A program made the position numbers and the translations under genes. Shown here piece by piece: positions 1-11,201 of a stretch of 64,000 bases of DNA; the stretch's first letter is position 1; the number at the start of each line of letters is the position of its first letter. This DNA comes from Vitrella brassicaformis (lineage: Eukaryota; Sar; Vitrellaceae). The notes beneath the pieces were generated by a model. That model worked only from the letters and a program-made list of their open reading frames with translations, searched no databases and was not told where the DNA came from. The stretch covers positions 1 through 64,000 of the forward strand of contig CDMY01000718.1 of NCBI GenBank assembly GCA_001179505.1, in the 5' to 3' direction.

Positions 1-805
1 TGTGTCAGCACCACCGATTTCTGGCTGAATGGCTTCCCCCCCAACGTGTGTCACACTCACCCGGTCCGCCATGGCTGCGGAAAGCCTACAAAAGCGATGG
101 GAAGAAGGACAACCACCGTCGGAGGACCCCCACCGCTTCCGCGAAGGTGAGGATCTCTGAGATCTCTGCTGGCGAGGGCTTCCGAGGGTCCTCGGTGGTA
201 GTTTTTCCTATCCAGAGATCCCAGAAGGTCCATTTTGAAACACCTGTGTTACCTGACAGCTCCGATCGTCCTCAACCAAACATCACTGAAGAGGGCCTCT
301 GGCCCTTCCCTGATTGTCCCTGCATCACACGCAAGCACAAACAAGGCACAGAATGAACGAATAACATTCTTCAGAGAGATCTGCAGCTGCGGTTTCAGGA
401 AAAGTGAGAGCTCTAACACAAACAACCTGCGAGCTTTTGGAGCAAAAGAAGAGATTGAAAGGGGACAACAGCAATATGAAACAGACACGGTGAGCACAAC
501 AGAGGGTCGAATCACTGATCCATTTCATGCATCTGATCTGTCACTCTCGTCTTTCACTCATATCGATGTCTCATGCGCGTGTCAGGTGTGGAGATGCCTC
601 AATGGCTGCCGCATTCAAGGCCCATATGGCTGGCGCGCCATTCGTGCCGCTCGCCCCCGCTGAGATCGCCCAGGGCTTCCCCGTCCCTCGAGGCCCGCGC
701 CCGGCAGCAAAGTGGGCGAGGCAGGCGTTCAGGCGGTGACGCGCAACATGAGCACATCCACAATGGCGTCGGAAACAATTGTGAGGGAAAAAATGCGTTT
801 GCAAT
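1..805 (+). other. Possible 3' exons of a plus-strand gene entering from the left, then 5' region of the BTB-TLDc gene
   Basis: The window opens with a TGTGTCAG acceptor-like end. Positions 9-146 can be read as an exon ending at a GTGAGG donor at 147, and an open frame resumes after an acceptor near 201. The joined frame stays open to a stop at 661-663. Another frame is open from 48 to 356, and an ATG at 71 could also start a short exon, so the true frame cannot be fixed from sequence alone. No domain is recognised. The stretch 664-805 holds no supported exon and may be leader sequence of the gene starting at 806. Confidence 0.3.
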
Positions 806-2281
806 ATGGCCGCTCGGTCGACGTTGCTGCTCAACGTGGGCGGCACCGTCATGGCATTCCCGCGCGATGCGCTGCGTCGGGAAGGCCTCTGGCACACCTG
901 TCTGGCGGTGCTGCTGAGCCGGTTCGATGGCTGGATGCTCAAAGACCCCAACGGGATTCACTTCATTGACGCAGAGCCCTGCTACTTCATCTGGTGGGTG
1001 GGGGAGGGAAGGCACGAACGTTCAATTCACAGACCGTTCTGTCGTCTGTCCTCGTGTGTGTGTGTGTGTGTGTGGTTTCAGGTTGGCCGCGAAGCTTGGG
1101 GACCTGACGGGCAACCACACCGACCTGAGTGACATCTGTGAGGGCTCCCCGGCAGTGGCCTTCTACCACGACCTATTCTTCGCCACGACTGCCCTGACCG
1201 TCGATGCGCAGCACGGCGATGGCGACAGTGACGGTTTTCGGGGGTTCATGGCCACCATGGGCCCCTTCATCAGCTCATCGGCGGGCGGGACGGGCCACAC
1301 CGTCTGTGCGGGTGGGAGTGGTGTGGCCACCACCGACGCCACACTGGACGCCTCCCAAACGCTACACAACCGATTCACCAAGTGGGAAGGAACACAGGCA
1401 GGAAGATATAGGGTGCCGCATTGTAGGTCTGCTGTGTGTGGCGCGTCCAGGTATGCTGGGCCCGTCGTTGATGTCTCCGCAGACACCTTCCGCAAGTAAG
1501 GAGCATGAGCACAGCAGCCGGCAGCAGAGCTGTCACACTTTGTGCGGTGTGGTGTGGTGTGGTGTGGTGCGGTGCGGCTAGGGTTGTGGAATACGTCCGT
1601 TGCATTCGGTTCGCCCCCGACGCGGCCACGCCCTTGTCGGCGAGCGGCTCATTTGACGAGTTGCTGTATGCGTGTGAGATGTACGGCCTGATGGAGCGGG
1701 TATTCCTCTCGATGATCGGCAAATCACACAGCCACGTCAAATGCTTATTCAGGTGGGTGAGGGGCACCATACGCAGTACGCCGGCGGGGGATGGTGTATG
1801 TGTGTGTTTGTGTCAGGAGTTCGCATGACGGCTGGGAGTATGCGACACTGTTGGAGGGGACGAGAGGTGCGCAAAGCGGCCTGCTGTTCGTCATTGAGGA
1901 TGAACATCAGCACACCCTCGCGTGTCACGTTGACGGGCCCCTCATCGCCCCAACCGACCCAACACAAGAGCAGTCAAGAACCAGGACGGTGTGCCGAGGG
2001 GCAACGTGTGCACTGCTGGTGGCTGGCTGTGGCTGGGGGTGGGGACGGATGATGGACCGGCTGGCGACATTCGCCGCTGCGATCAATGGCTGAAGAGGCA
2101 CGAGCTGCCGGCCGACAAGACGTATCGCGGCAAGTTCCACGACAACGGAAACGCGACATTGGCGGCCGCACATATATTCACATGTGCGGACTTGGAGGTT
2201 TATACCTTAGTGGAGGTCGGAAACAGACAGCCAGAAGCAGAGGCGTACATGGCTGAGCATTACCTGCTTCTGTGTGTGTGA
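806..2281 (+). CDS. BTB (T1/KCTD-type) - TLDc domain protein
   Basis: Exon 1 (806-993) starts at an ATG and encodes a potassium-channel-tetramerisation type BTB fold: LLNVGGT at residues 7-13, then an FIDAEPCYFIW block. A TG-rich intron (994-1081) joins in phase to WLAAKLGDLTG. Several further exons lead to a TLDc domain after the acceptor near 1818: DGWEY, then GLLFVIEDE, and the C-terminal strand ending FTCADLEVYTL near 2210. The reading frame changes between about 1970 and 2030, so one more small intron or an indel lies there. BTB (T1) domains usually oligomerise or recruit cullin-3. TLDc domains occur in oxidation-resistance proteins and bind the V-ATPase in other eukaryotes. Roles here are inferred. 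The exact C-terminus is unsure: an open exon-like piece follows at 2299-2413. Confidence 0.7.
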
Positions 2282-2930
2282 ATGTCGTCCATCCAGGTGC
2301 CGTACAATTGGCAGTGGCTGAATGCGGCGTCGTCGCTGATCGAGGGCGAGGGAGCTATAGCTGGCATGCTTGCGAAGCTGGCCGACGACTCGCTCATGTG
2401 TCGATGCGGTCGGTGAGTGTGCCTGGGCTGGTGGTGGCGCTGGCGTCGGTGTCTATTGTGTGCTATCACTCTGTCTGAATGGCTACATGCGGTGGACACC
2501 TTCACCGGATAGGTAGATGTCACTTTTTGTGTTCGCTGCATCATGATGATGATTGCTCGGCCACAAAGAAACTGTTTGAGTGAGTTAATGGACTCTGTGT
2601 CAAGATGACATGCAGCCCGTCCCCGAGTTAGCCAATCCCCTCGGATGACTCATACACACGTAGTCAACGAGCGTTGTCTCTGCATGTATTGTTCCCCTTC
2701 GCGTGCTTGATGCGAACTGAGGAACTTCGTCGCCCGTTCAAGTATCTCCCTCAGATACTTGTTTTGGGCTGATTCAATTAGGCGCCTGGACTCCATTATG
2801 ACATTTCATGACTCCCAGGCACGTGAATGTTTCCGACGCAAGTTCAGCCACACGTACTGGGATGTCAAACACACCGATACCCACACGCACTCGAAACACC
2901 ACATGCGTGTTGGCTCTCCCTCCCCACTCA
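2282..2930. other. Intergenic, with one exon-like piece at 2299-2413
   Basis: An open frame after a CCATCCAG acceptor at about 2298 reads VPYNWQWLNAASSLIEGEGA and ends at TGA 2411-2413. It could be a last exon of the BTB-TLDc gene. From 2414 to 2930 nothing coding is seen. This is the 3' side shared with the convergent UPF3 gene. Confidence 0.35.
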
Positions 2931-4719
2931 CTAGCCCTTTTTCTGCCACTGCTGCTGCTTCCCCCTCTGGCCCTTCTGACCTTTCTCACGACCCCCGCGG
3001 CCTCGGCTGCATGAAGGCAACACACACGCGTCATAAACACACACACACACACACACACACAAGCCATGGAGGTAATAAGTATTGCATCGTCTGCTGACCT
3101 TGGTGGCCGGCCGGAAGCGCCTTCGTCACCCGCCTGGGCCTGAACGAAGCCACACACATCGACAGACGCACACTAATGGGTATATGTGTGCACGGATTGC
3201 GTGGCGTCTCGCTTACGGTGTCGACAGGCGGCTGTGCAGCCGCTTTGGGGGGGGCTTCAGGAGCTGCCTTCTCCCTGGGCGCACTGACCTGCATCCACTC
3301 CTTCTTGGGCGCCGTGGGCGGCATGAATACCTTGGCCGGCGCCCGCTTTGCCGGTTCGGCCTTGGCAGGAGGGCCCTCACCCCCAGCACCACCAACACCG
3401 CCCCCGCTCCCGCCGCTGTCCCTCGCCCTGTCCTTGTCTTTGCCCTTCTCCTTTGGTGCGCCGTCTGCCTCGCCAACGGCATGATGTGGCTTGACGCCCA
3501 GTGTCCGAGACAGCAGGGTGGCCGCAGCTTTGCCTTCAGTCACGCTGACTTTGGCGTGAGGGGGGTGCCGAGCGGCGGGGGCTGGGGCGGGTGCAGCCTT
3601 GGTGCCGTTGCGGGCGTCCGCCTTGCCCTTTTTGGGTTTGGGTGCGGGGGGCGGGGGCGGACGGGCCACAGACAGCCCGTGGATGTTGGCAAACTCCTTG
3701 GCCTTCTGCTCTTTCAGCTGCATGAAACCAGCCGAGAGAAAAAGAAAAGCAGGGTTGCGTGTGGGAATCCGTGTGTCCATCGGTGACCCATCTGTGCGTG
3801 GGTGCGCACCTTTCTGTATTTGCTGTCGCGTCTGGCGAGTATCTCGAGGACGAGTGGCGTGAGCTGCTCATCTTTCGCGGCCTCCTTCTGACGCTCCAAC
3901 TCAGCTGCAGCAGCGAAGGCACACATGGCACGAATGTGGTCAGCATTTCCTCCCTGTTCTCCCTCTCCTTCGTACCTTGCAGCTCAGCGGCACTGACGGG
4001 CTTTTGCGCTTCCTTGGGCGATGCGAGCGACTCTAGGAAAGCCTGATAGCTGGGGTCTGAACAGACAATGGAGAGGGTGCAGGTGATGATCTGATCTGAT
4101 CAACCTATGTATGGGTGTGGTCCGCGTTCAGATGATCTACGCACCTGATTCGATGGTGTCTTCCCGCTGGTCCGTGGTGGCCCGCTTCTTGGGCGCTTTC
4201 TGGTAGGGCGCGTTGGAGACCACCGCACGGAAAGACTCACCTACACAACACTCGCACGCCAGGCGTGTGTGATGCCTCCTCCTCTTCTCGTCTCACACAC
4301 ACGGAGACACACCTCGGTCATCTACGAAGGAGTGACCCTGAAATGACCACCACACACAGAGATCAGATCGCATCAGATCAGGCCGGCCATCCGTTGCGCC
4401 GCTCACATGGTAGTTCTTGGCGAAGTCCTCGGCGTCTGAAGGCTCACGGAACTGAAGGTAGCAGCGGCCATTGGAGCTCGCCTGCCGATGGCCGTCGCCC
4501 GCGCCTCGCCGCTTGCCGGGGACGAAGTGCAGCCACTCGTACTTGCCATCGTAGGACGCGATAGTCTCCACAAACTGCGACTCATCCAAAGTGGGAGGCA
4601 GCAGACGAACCACAACTGAGAAGACGGACAAAGCAAGAATAAGCTGGAAACGGGTATCCGCGTGTGCCTGTGTCGGTCTTACGCTTCAGATTAGCGCGGC
4701 TGGGCCTCTTTTCTGCCAT
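2931..4719 (-). CDS. UPF3: UPF3-like nonsense-mediated decay factor
   Basis: UPF3 bridges UPF2 and the exon-junction complex in nonsense-mediated mRNA decay. The ATG at 4719 gives MAEKRPSRANLK, and a phase-1 intron leads to VVRLLPPTLDESQF, the first strand and helix of the Smg4/UPF3 RNP-like fold. Later exons give EWLHFVPGKR, a GRCYLQFREPSDAEDF strand-helix, GHSFVDDRG, and ESFRAVVSNAPYQKAPKK, which closes the fold as in UPF3A/B. A coiled, charged segment (ELERQKEAAKDEQLTPLVLE) and a Pro/Ala/Lys-rich linker follow. The last exons splice in phase to an Arg/Gly/Gln-rich end (RGRGGREKGQ) with stop TAG at 2933-2931. Reading through without the last intron gives a stop at 3031 instead. At least eight exons. 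The family call is firm; the exact C-terminus is less so. Confidence 0.85.
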
Positions 4720-4799
4720 CTGTGCAAATGCGAGCTGAGCTCTCAGTCTGCGCGTTTCACGGCACCGAAACAGCCCTTCGAGAAGCGACCTGAGGCATC

Positions 4800-4901
4800 A
4801 TGTCTGGCAAGAAGCTGTACGTGGAGGTGGCGGGCATCTCGGAGGACTCAATGTCTGGCAAGAAGCTGTACGTGGAGGTGGCGGGCATCTCGGAGGACTC
4901 A
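4800..4901 (+). repeat. Exact 51-bp tandem duplication including the start codon
   Basis: 4800-4850 and 4851-4901 are identical at all 51 bases, including third codon positions. The unit is 17 codons, so the frame is kept and two ATGs are in frame. Identity this complete means a very recent duplication or an assembly artefact. Confidence 0.95.
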
Positions 4902-5527
4902 GAGGAGGTAACACAGCAACACGCACGCGGCCGCCCTGCGACGCTCTGCAACGCCATCACCATTGTGCTTGGATCTTGCCTGCCTGCAGATAGTCAGGTC
5001 CATGCTCATGCCGTACAAACCCAAGCAAATCGTTTTCGACAGAGATAGCGACCGTAGGCAACACACACAAAGACGGCTGGACCGCTGCTGTTTCATGTCT
5101 GCCTCCGTGCCAGGTGCGGTGCTGGAGGTGGATCAACTCTCTCACCAGACGCTCATCGAGGTGAGAGAAAGACACGCCAAACCACACACATCTCACTGCA
5201 TATCTGTGTGTCTGATCTCCCTCCCTTCAGTTGGGTCTGCAGAACTACACCATCCGTTCGCTCGAGGCAGCGGACGTCAAGGGCCTGTTTGGCCTGCAGG
5301 AGGACGAGACCGTCAAGAAGGAGGAGCCCGAGCCCGTCAAGGAGGCCCCACTGGCGGCATCGGCGCTGCGGCAGCGTGCCACGGAGGCCACGTCCAAGGA
5401 CACCAGCGCGCGCGTGAAGCTGCCCGAGACGGACGCCTTCAAGATGCTCCTCGACGAGCGGTTCGTGTGCCCGCTCATCGCCGCCAGCCTCCTGTGTCTG
5501 CTGGTGCTGGGGTTGTTCTTCGAGTGA
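4800..5527 (+). CDS. Tail-anchored membrane protein of unknown family, N-terminus duplicated
   Basis: Four exons splice cleanly: 4800-4907, 4990-5053, 5114-5160 and 5231-5527. The protein begins with MSGKKLYVEVAGISEDS twice in a row (see the repeat entry). It continues with a conserved-looking patch (MLMPYKPKQIVFDRDSDR, then VLEVDQLSHQTLIE), an acidic/basic linker rich in E, K and P, and one C-terminal hydrophobic segment, CPLIAASLLCLLVLGLFF, directly before the stop. That layout fits a tail-anchored protein inserted after translation with its bulk in the cytosol. I do not recognise the family. It sits head-to-head with UPF3; the two ATGs are 80 bp apart. Confidence 0.75.
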
Positions 5528-6162
5528 GCCAGGTGTAGCAGTCGTAGGTCCTCTTTTTCGAGGACAGGGAGCGTCTGTGTTGGCGTAGGTTGGTGGGTTG
5601 GCGGGTCGGTGGGTGGGTGGGCGATGAGGCGCTCTCAGAGCAGCAGCTGGGCAGGTTGAATGAAGTCAGTTTGCCTAGAGAGGTGCACTGGGGCGATGTA
5701 TGAGTAGCGAAGATCCACACACACGCACACCCATGGCGTAGACGAGCGGCGGCTTAATTCTTGCCGCCTTCCATCGCCTTGCTGTCTGTCTATCTGTCTG
5801 TCTAGCCTTGATCGCCGTTTTGTCTGCCCTTGGCACCTCCCCCCTCACCCTACCATCATTCTGCCTTCATGTGCGCAACTTTCACACTCGTGATTTAATG
5901 GCGGATGCACAATGACACTCGTGTGTGCCGGTGTGCGTACGTGAGACACTCGTATGTTTTTCGGTGATTCAATCAGTCAGCGTCTGTCACGACACTCCCT
6001 CTCCACGCATATCGTCTACAGGCCTCCCTGCTAGATCGTTCAAGATGCATAGAGCCTGCCCAATAGAGCGTACAAATGGAACAGAACAAGGCAGCAGATA
6101 TCCGCCCCACACTCATCCACACAACACACGAATCCCCCCAAGAAACACCCCTCGACGCCCGC
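5528..6162. other. Intergenic, convergent 3' ends
   Basis: Lies between the stop of the tail-anchored gene (plus) and the stop of the FtsJ-like gene (minus). It has T-rich and CTGT repeat stretches near 5780-5810. No supported gene. Confidence 0.6.
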
Positions 6163-9015
6163 TCATCCATCCATCACAAATGCCCCCGGCACCAGAGTGA
6201 TACCTCCCGTCCCGCCCCCCTGCAGCCCACCACCTCTCGACCTCGCCCCAGGCGCTGGCGTCAGCACCATCCGCTGACGCCCCTTCTTCTGCGCTTTAGT
6301 CAGCCGCAGGGGACCATTCCGCCGCCTCCGTGATGAGGGCGGTGGGGCGCGCGACGATGCATCGTCAGCTGTGATGGAGGGATCGGGCGGGTCGGGCGCC
6401 AAGTCGCTGGTGAGATGCTCCCACTGCTGCTGCTGCTGCTGCTGGAGGACGGGAAAATCGGCCTGGTGGGCGTCAGCCATCATGGCTGGTGCGGCTGGCG
6501 CTGCTGGTGCGTTGTCGTCGCACACCATCTCTGCCGCCTGTGCAGGCCAGAGCGGGGCATTGGCCACGTCCATCGCCGGTGTTGCCGCAGCGTGTCCATG
6601 TCCATACCCGTCCGGCCAGCCACACGCCTCTGCTGCGTGCTGCGGTGAGTGCGCAGCGAAGTATTGGGGTGGGATGGGGGGCGGGGGATGCGGCGCACAG
6701 TAGTAGGGCAGCGGGGTGGTGGGCGGCAGCGGCACGGGCAATGGCGCATGCGGGTGGGGCATGGCAGCAGGGGAGGCGGTAAGGTCTTCCTCCGGCTGTT
6801 CTCGGTGCTGGTTGAGGAAGCGGATCATGTCGTCGTGCGTCAGGCGACGGGCTCCGCCACCACGCAATAAGCCGGTTGCCTCGGTGAGCTCCTCATCAGA
6901 AGACGCCTACATACAACCACGCACATGACAAGTGGACGTGTGCAGACTGATGGACGTACCACGTGTGCGAGTCTCTGGAGGTATTTGAGGAAGAGTTTTG
7001 CGTCGTGCCACATGGCCTCGAACTCAGGCAGCAGCTTCTTCAGCAGTCCCATCAACTTGCTCTGCATACAACACACAGACACACGGATGTCATGACCCAT
7101 GCGCATGTGTACTTTTTTGGATCTCTGATCGCCCGCTCACCATGGAGAAGACCTTTGGCCCCCATGTGTTTGCGTATTCCTCCGATGTGAGCTTCATGAG
7201 CTCCAGGAAGCGCATGACGTCCTGCGGGCCCCTCCCGCCCAACTCCATCTCGCCCCCACTGCCCTCCTCAAGACCACCTATGTAACTCCGTAGCAACACG
7301 TGATAACCTAGTCGACACACACACAAAAAGAGAGAAAGGGAGAAATGCAGAGGCATTGCGTGTGCGGCCATCGCGGCCGTTGGTGTGTACGTTTCGAGTA
7401 TCTGAAGTTGGTAGGGAAGATGGTGTGGTTCCTGAAGAGCGGCAGCAGCAGGAACAGGAGGCAGAAGTCCTCGTAGGTGAAGTTGAGGATGATCAGGAAG
7501 TGCGCCCCCGGCTTGAGGAAGTGCGTGAGGGTCAGCCAGATGGCGTGGCTGCGCAGCTTCGTCTCCTCCAGGTAGATCTCAGAGTCGCCCTTGCCGCGCT
7601 TCCGGGGGGCGTGGATCACCGCACCCAGATGCACGATGTCATACCCACCAACAGGACCTATACATACACACACAGATGGTGGCCATCCGTGTGTGCCTCT
7701 GTGTGTGTACGTGTGTGGTGTTCTCGCATACTTGGGCTCTGCTCGATTTTCTGTCGGTTGACGTCCACCGGGTCAGTGAGGTCGGCGTCGATGACGGTCA
7801 TCCGGTCGTGTGCGTACTTCATGTTGACGCCGCCTTTGGGCCGCACGGGCAGTGTCAGGGCCGTCACCGACTGTACCGAACAGTCCTCGAGCCAAAACTT
7901 ACAGCAACCACCTACACAGACACACCCACACACCGAACTCGTTTTGCATCGGGAAGTGTGTGTGAGGGGCGAGGGCGCTGTCACCTGGTGCTGCGCCGAG
8001 CTCGAGCACGTGTGCGTTGAAGGGTATCTCGTTCTTCAGCAGCCCCCCGTCTCGTTTGAATGCCCGCATGCCCTGCTCGTAGATGTAGTAGTAGGCCTCG
8101 ATGGACACCTCGGGCGACAGGTCGTTGTTGGGGCAGTTGTTGGTCGAGAACTGGTGCTCTGACCGATCATTGACACACACACAGCCACATATCCGTATGA
8201 TGTATGCTCCTCCTCTACTTTTCTCTCATTTCCGCACCTCTGTATTTCCATATGGCCTGCACACACGGATCATTGCGATTGGCCAGCTCGGCGGCCCTCA
8301 GGGACCGGAACGCCTCGCTAAGTTTGAGAGTCTCGGCGAAGAACTCATCCTTGAAGGGTTCGCGTGGCTTATTCCCCCTTGGTGCGGCCTGCGTACCTGC
8401 ACACGCATTCAGAGAATAAGGCAGCGGGTGTCATCGGGTGCACAGGTCTCTCGATCGCTCACCGTCTGCCACATCTGGCGTCGGCAGCAGTGGAGGCAGC
8501 TCGCCAACGCCCGCAAGAGACTCACCAACCACCCCTCCACCACCCACAGCGTAGCCGGATCCCTCCCAACCATATTGCTCCCACCCATGGGGTGACCATC
8601 CAGCAGCATAGTAGTCCCAGTGGCCGTGTGTGTGCGGGGCGGGCGCAGGGGGAGGGGGACAGGGATGACTGGGCTGAGGCGGCACCGGAGCTGGCACAGA
8701 CAGGTGATGGTGCACGTATGGATGACATAAGAAGTCGCCACCGGCATCAGCAGCAGATGGTGCCGACAACTGCCATATCTCCTCGCTCACACATGGCGGT
8801 GGGTAGACCACCTGCGGCTGTGGCTGATGGTGAAGGAGAGGGATTGGCTGTGGAACGAGATGGTCCTCACCGGATAGTGCTGTCCTGATGCGCTTCGACT
8901 CCTCGGTGTCACAGACATCCACGTCGGCCTTCCGTTTCAGCACACAACCGCCTCCGGAGGTGGCTGAATGGCCGATGGGCGAGGGAGAGGGAGAGGGGGA
9001 GGGAAAGGGGAACAT
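6163..9015 (-). CDS. FtsJ-like SAM-dependent methyltransferase fold, catalytic residues altered
   Basis: Exon 1 starts at ATG 9015 and encodes a low-complexity Pro/Tyr/His-rich region. Splicing in phase gives a helical segment, then FNAHVLELGAAPGGCCKFW (the glycine-rich SAM-binding motif I of the FtsJ/cap-methyltransferase fold, completed across an intron). Next come VIDADLTD, GYDIVHLGAVIHAPRKRGKG, and LKPGAHFLIILNFTYEDF. In active FtsJ enzymes the strand-4 motif holds a catalytic Asp (DxxxxDGA-like) and the later strand a catalytic Lys (GGxFVxK). Here these read HLGA and GAHFLII, so both seem lost. The C-terminal half is helical (ending LLKKLLPEFEAMWHDAKLFL) and then Pro-rich with a 7-Gln run. 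The fold is well supported. Active RNA methylation is doubtful; a pseudo-enzyme or RNA-binding role is possible. Confidence 0.7.
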
Positions 9016-9161
9016 CCGATCAACCAACAATAGCAGTCCAGTGCGTCAGCTGCATCGAACAAACATCTGATGAGATGGGCATAGGGAACATCTCATCAGA
9101 CTCATCAGCGAGCGCTGGCAGTCCGGCTATCTCCAGGTCACCAAAGCAAAGCCCGTCGTTT

Positions 9162-9564
9162 GCGAGCTCGCCAGACGTGAGTCGATTGAACACAATGGAG
9201 ATGTCGATGGGCGATGTCAGCGAGGCTGCAGACGGCAGAAATCACGAGAATATCAAAGCGCCGCCGTTGATTGGTCCGCTCTATTTGGTCTCCTCCATTG
9301 CGGGATGGGGCTCCCCGTCATCCGTTGTTCCACTTGCTGTGCCGTCCGACAGCCTGGTGAGCAGCGGAATGGCGCACACACACTAAGGGAGGCGCCCGGC
9401 AGCCCTCAACCCCAACCAACACGAGCCGCGCCAATGATGTCTTCGCTGCTGCTGCCACCTGCCTGCAGGGACTCTGCATGCGGGTGTGTGCGTGCTCCCC
9501 TCTGGCTGTAGCTGCGAGGAGAGGAGACTTCGATCATGGGGCTGCTCATCACGGTAAGCACAGA
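9162..9564 (+). repeat. Inverted duplicated promoter/first-exon cassette, arm 1
   Basis: This segment is nearly identical to the reverse complement of 11174-11588. The match is strongest over 9183-9564 and ends just after the first intron donor (ATCACG then GTAAGCACAG). It includes the upstream region and the whole first exon (MGLLIT) of the gene starting at 9536. A shared GCGAGCTCGCC lies at 9162-9172, beyond a short indel. Confidence 0.9.
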
Positions 9565-10298
9565 TCTGGAGGGGGAGAAGCACACCCAGAATGTTCAGAT
9601 CTCGATCTTTGAACGCCATCTCTGTGTGTTCAGCTCTTCATCATCATCAAGTTCATCTGCATGCTGTCCTGCTGCGGTGTGTGCATTGGGGCAGTCATCC
9701 AAGCCATCCAAGCTGCGGACGACTACGGCACCGACCAAGTGCGGAGAAAAGGGGGCTGGGTTGATGAGGGAATGTGCGATGACATATCCCTCTTGCATGT
9801 CTGTTCAGGGATACATCTCTCTGTCAGACGTGGACGCGGCATTGGTACGGTCAGATAGACAGAAAGACAGATAGGCAGGCAGGCAGCCTCTCGCTTCATC
9901 GCCCTTGATTGATTGATTGATTGATTGATTGGCATCGTTCACTGAAGGACGTCACAATTGACACCATTGTTGAGCTGTCTACCGCCCTGCCTTTCTCGTA
10001 GGATGGCGACCACACGCCAGCTGCCAACACTGCCAAAGCCAGTAAGCAAATTAGGGCTCAAAGCTCTGCACGTGTGTGGTTCAATGTCCTTCCTGATGCA
10101 GGGATTGTTCTGCTGAGGTTCGTCGTGTCCATGTTGGTCATCTGTGCCCTGACGTCCGGTTACCTCCAGTGGTTCAGAGGCCAAAACGCCGCCAACCAGA
10201 GCGTGAACTTCCTCGTCGCCTGCCTCGAGGTCGCTACGGTTCTGTACATGTACGCTCTTGTCACGGCTTACGCCTACTCGGTCTGGTCGAACGTGTGA
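9536..10298 (+). CDS. Small three-span membrane protein, unknown family
   Basis: Five exons with consistent phases: 9536-9553, 9634-9738, 9809-9844, 10002-10041, 10102-10298 (131 residues). The first exon encodes only MGLLIT. Three hydrophobic segments follow: one from LFIIIKFICMLSCCGVCIGA, one from IVLLRFVVSMLVICALTSGY, and one from VNFLVACLEVATVLYMYALV, which is followed by a short tail (SVWSNV). A short polar loop (GYISLSDVDAALDGDHTP) lies between spans 1 and 2. No known family recognised. The 5' end lies inside arm 1 of the inverted duplication, so its promoter is shared with the gene at 11201. Confidence 0.7.
9905..9931 (+). repeat. (TTGA)n microsatellite in an intron
   Basis: Six to seven TTGA units lie inside intron 3 of the three-span membrane protein gene. 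Confidence 0.9.
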
Positions 10299-10557
10299 GG
10301 GCGTATTGATGGGACAGATTGAGCAGTGATCATGTGTTATGTGCCTACACAGTGGGACGTACGCTTTCGAATGAGTGAGTGAGTGAGCATATTGATGGAT
10401 TTTTTCATCGAGTGAATGAAGTCAAGGACGCATCATTCATGAACAAAGTACGTCGACTTCATGGCCACTTTCCGTGACATGATAAACCACACGCCTCAGT
10501 TCCGCACGCTGTCCCGCCTTCCTCCCTCGCCCCCTCCCCCCCTCCCACTGCCACTTC

Positions 10558-11201
10558 TCACTGCTCAGCCGATGCAAGTTGAACAATCTCCCACTCCTCC
10601 AACTCGCCTTCAACGCTGTCGTCTGCAGGCGCAAACACACATGTGGGAGTGCGTGCATACTGGGCATCTCATACGATCAGCATTGTCTTCGGAATCCTCG
10701 AACAACCCCCCAAAGAACTCCTGTTACATCCATCATGTCGTTGCCATATATTTACCCATACGCGACTGTCTGTCCGCCGTGCACTCACGTCCAGAGCAGA
10801 ATCTATCACCGACTGATCGGCCGCCAGCCACTCATCAAAGCCCTAACAGACCAAGAGACCACAAGAAGGTTATGGAAGCATTCATCCTCATACCTGTGCA
10901 GCTCCAGGCAACGGATGCCAGGCCTCGCGGGACCCGTGGCGAGTGAAGCGCAGGGGCTCTCTTTCGGGATCGGGGACTTGAAGTTCGAGCTCTGGCTTGG
11001 GTTTCTCGTCGGTATACCACCACCACAGAAAACCCCGCAGAAACCGCTGCGCACATACACAGGCAGACGGCCACAAGGACGTGACGGCGCGCTGTGCATC
11101 ACCACACACAGTGCTTTATCTCTCTCCCGTGGGCCGTGGCTGCCCACACAGCCACCCTTCCCCCGGGCCTTCCCTGTGCTTACCGTGATGAGCAGCCCCA
11201 T
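10558..11201 (-). CDS. Small acidic-tailed protein, unknown family, sharing its first exon with the gene at 9536
   Basis: Five exons join in phase: 11201-11184, 11046-10894, 10842-10789, 10720-10675, 10622-10558 (111 residues). Exon 1 is the inverted copy of MGLLIT with the same donor. The body starts RFLRGFLWWWYTDEKPKPEL, continues with a charged segment and ends in an acidic tail (EFFGGLFEDSEDNADH, then DSVEGELEEWEIVQLASAEQ). There is no similarity to the body of the gene at 9536, so the shared 5' end drives two unrelated coding regions. The two genes converge; their stops are about 260 bp apart. No known domain. The exact agreement of phases at all four introns is the main support. Confidence 0.55.

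Noticed and set aside
6415-6648. Plus-strand poly-Leu frame near 6.4 kb as a signal peptide
   Set aside because: It is the antisense of the Gln run in the minus FtsJ-like gene.
9075-9386. Plus-strand open frame conserved in both arms of the inverted repeat, as a separate small gene
   Set aside because: The arms match as DNA including non-frame positions, one copy lacks the same end, and the frame overlaps the promoter of the gene at 9536. Upstream regulatory sequence is the simpler reading.
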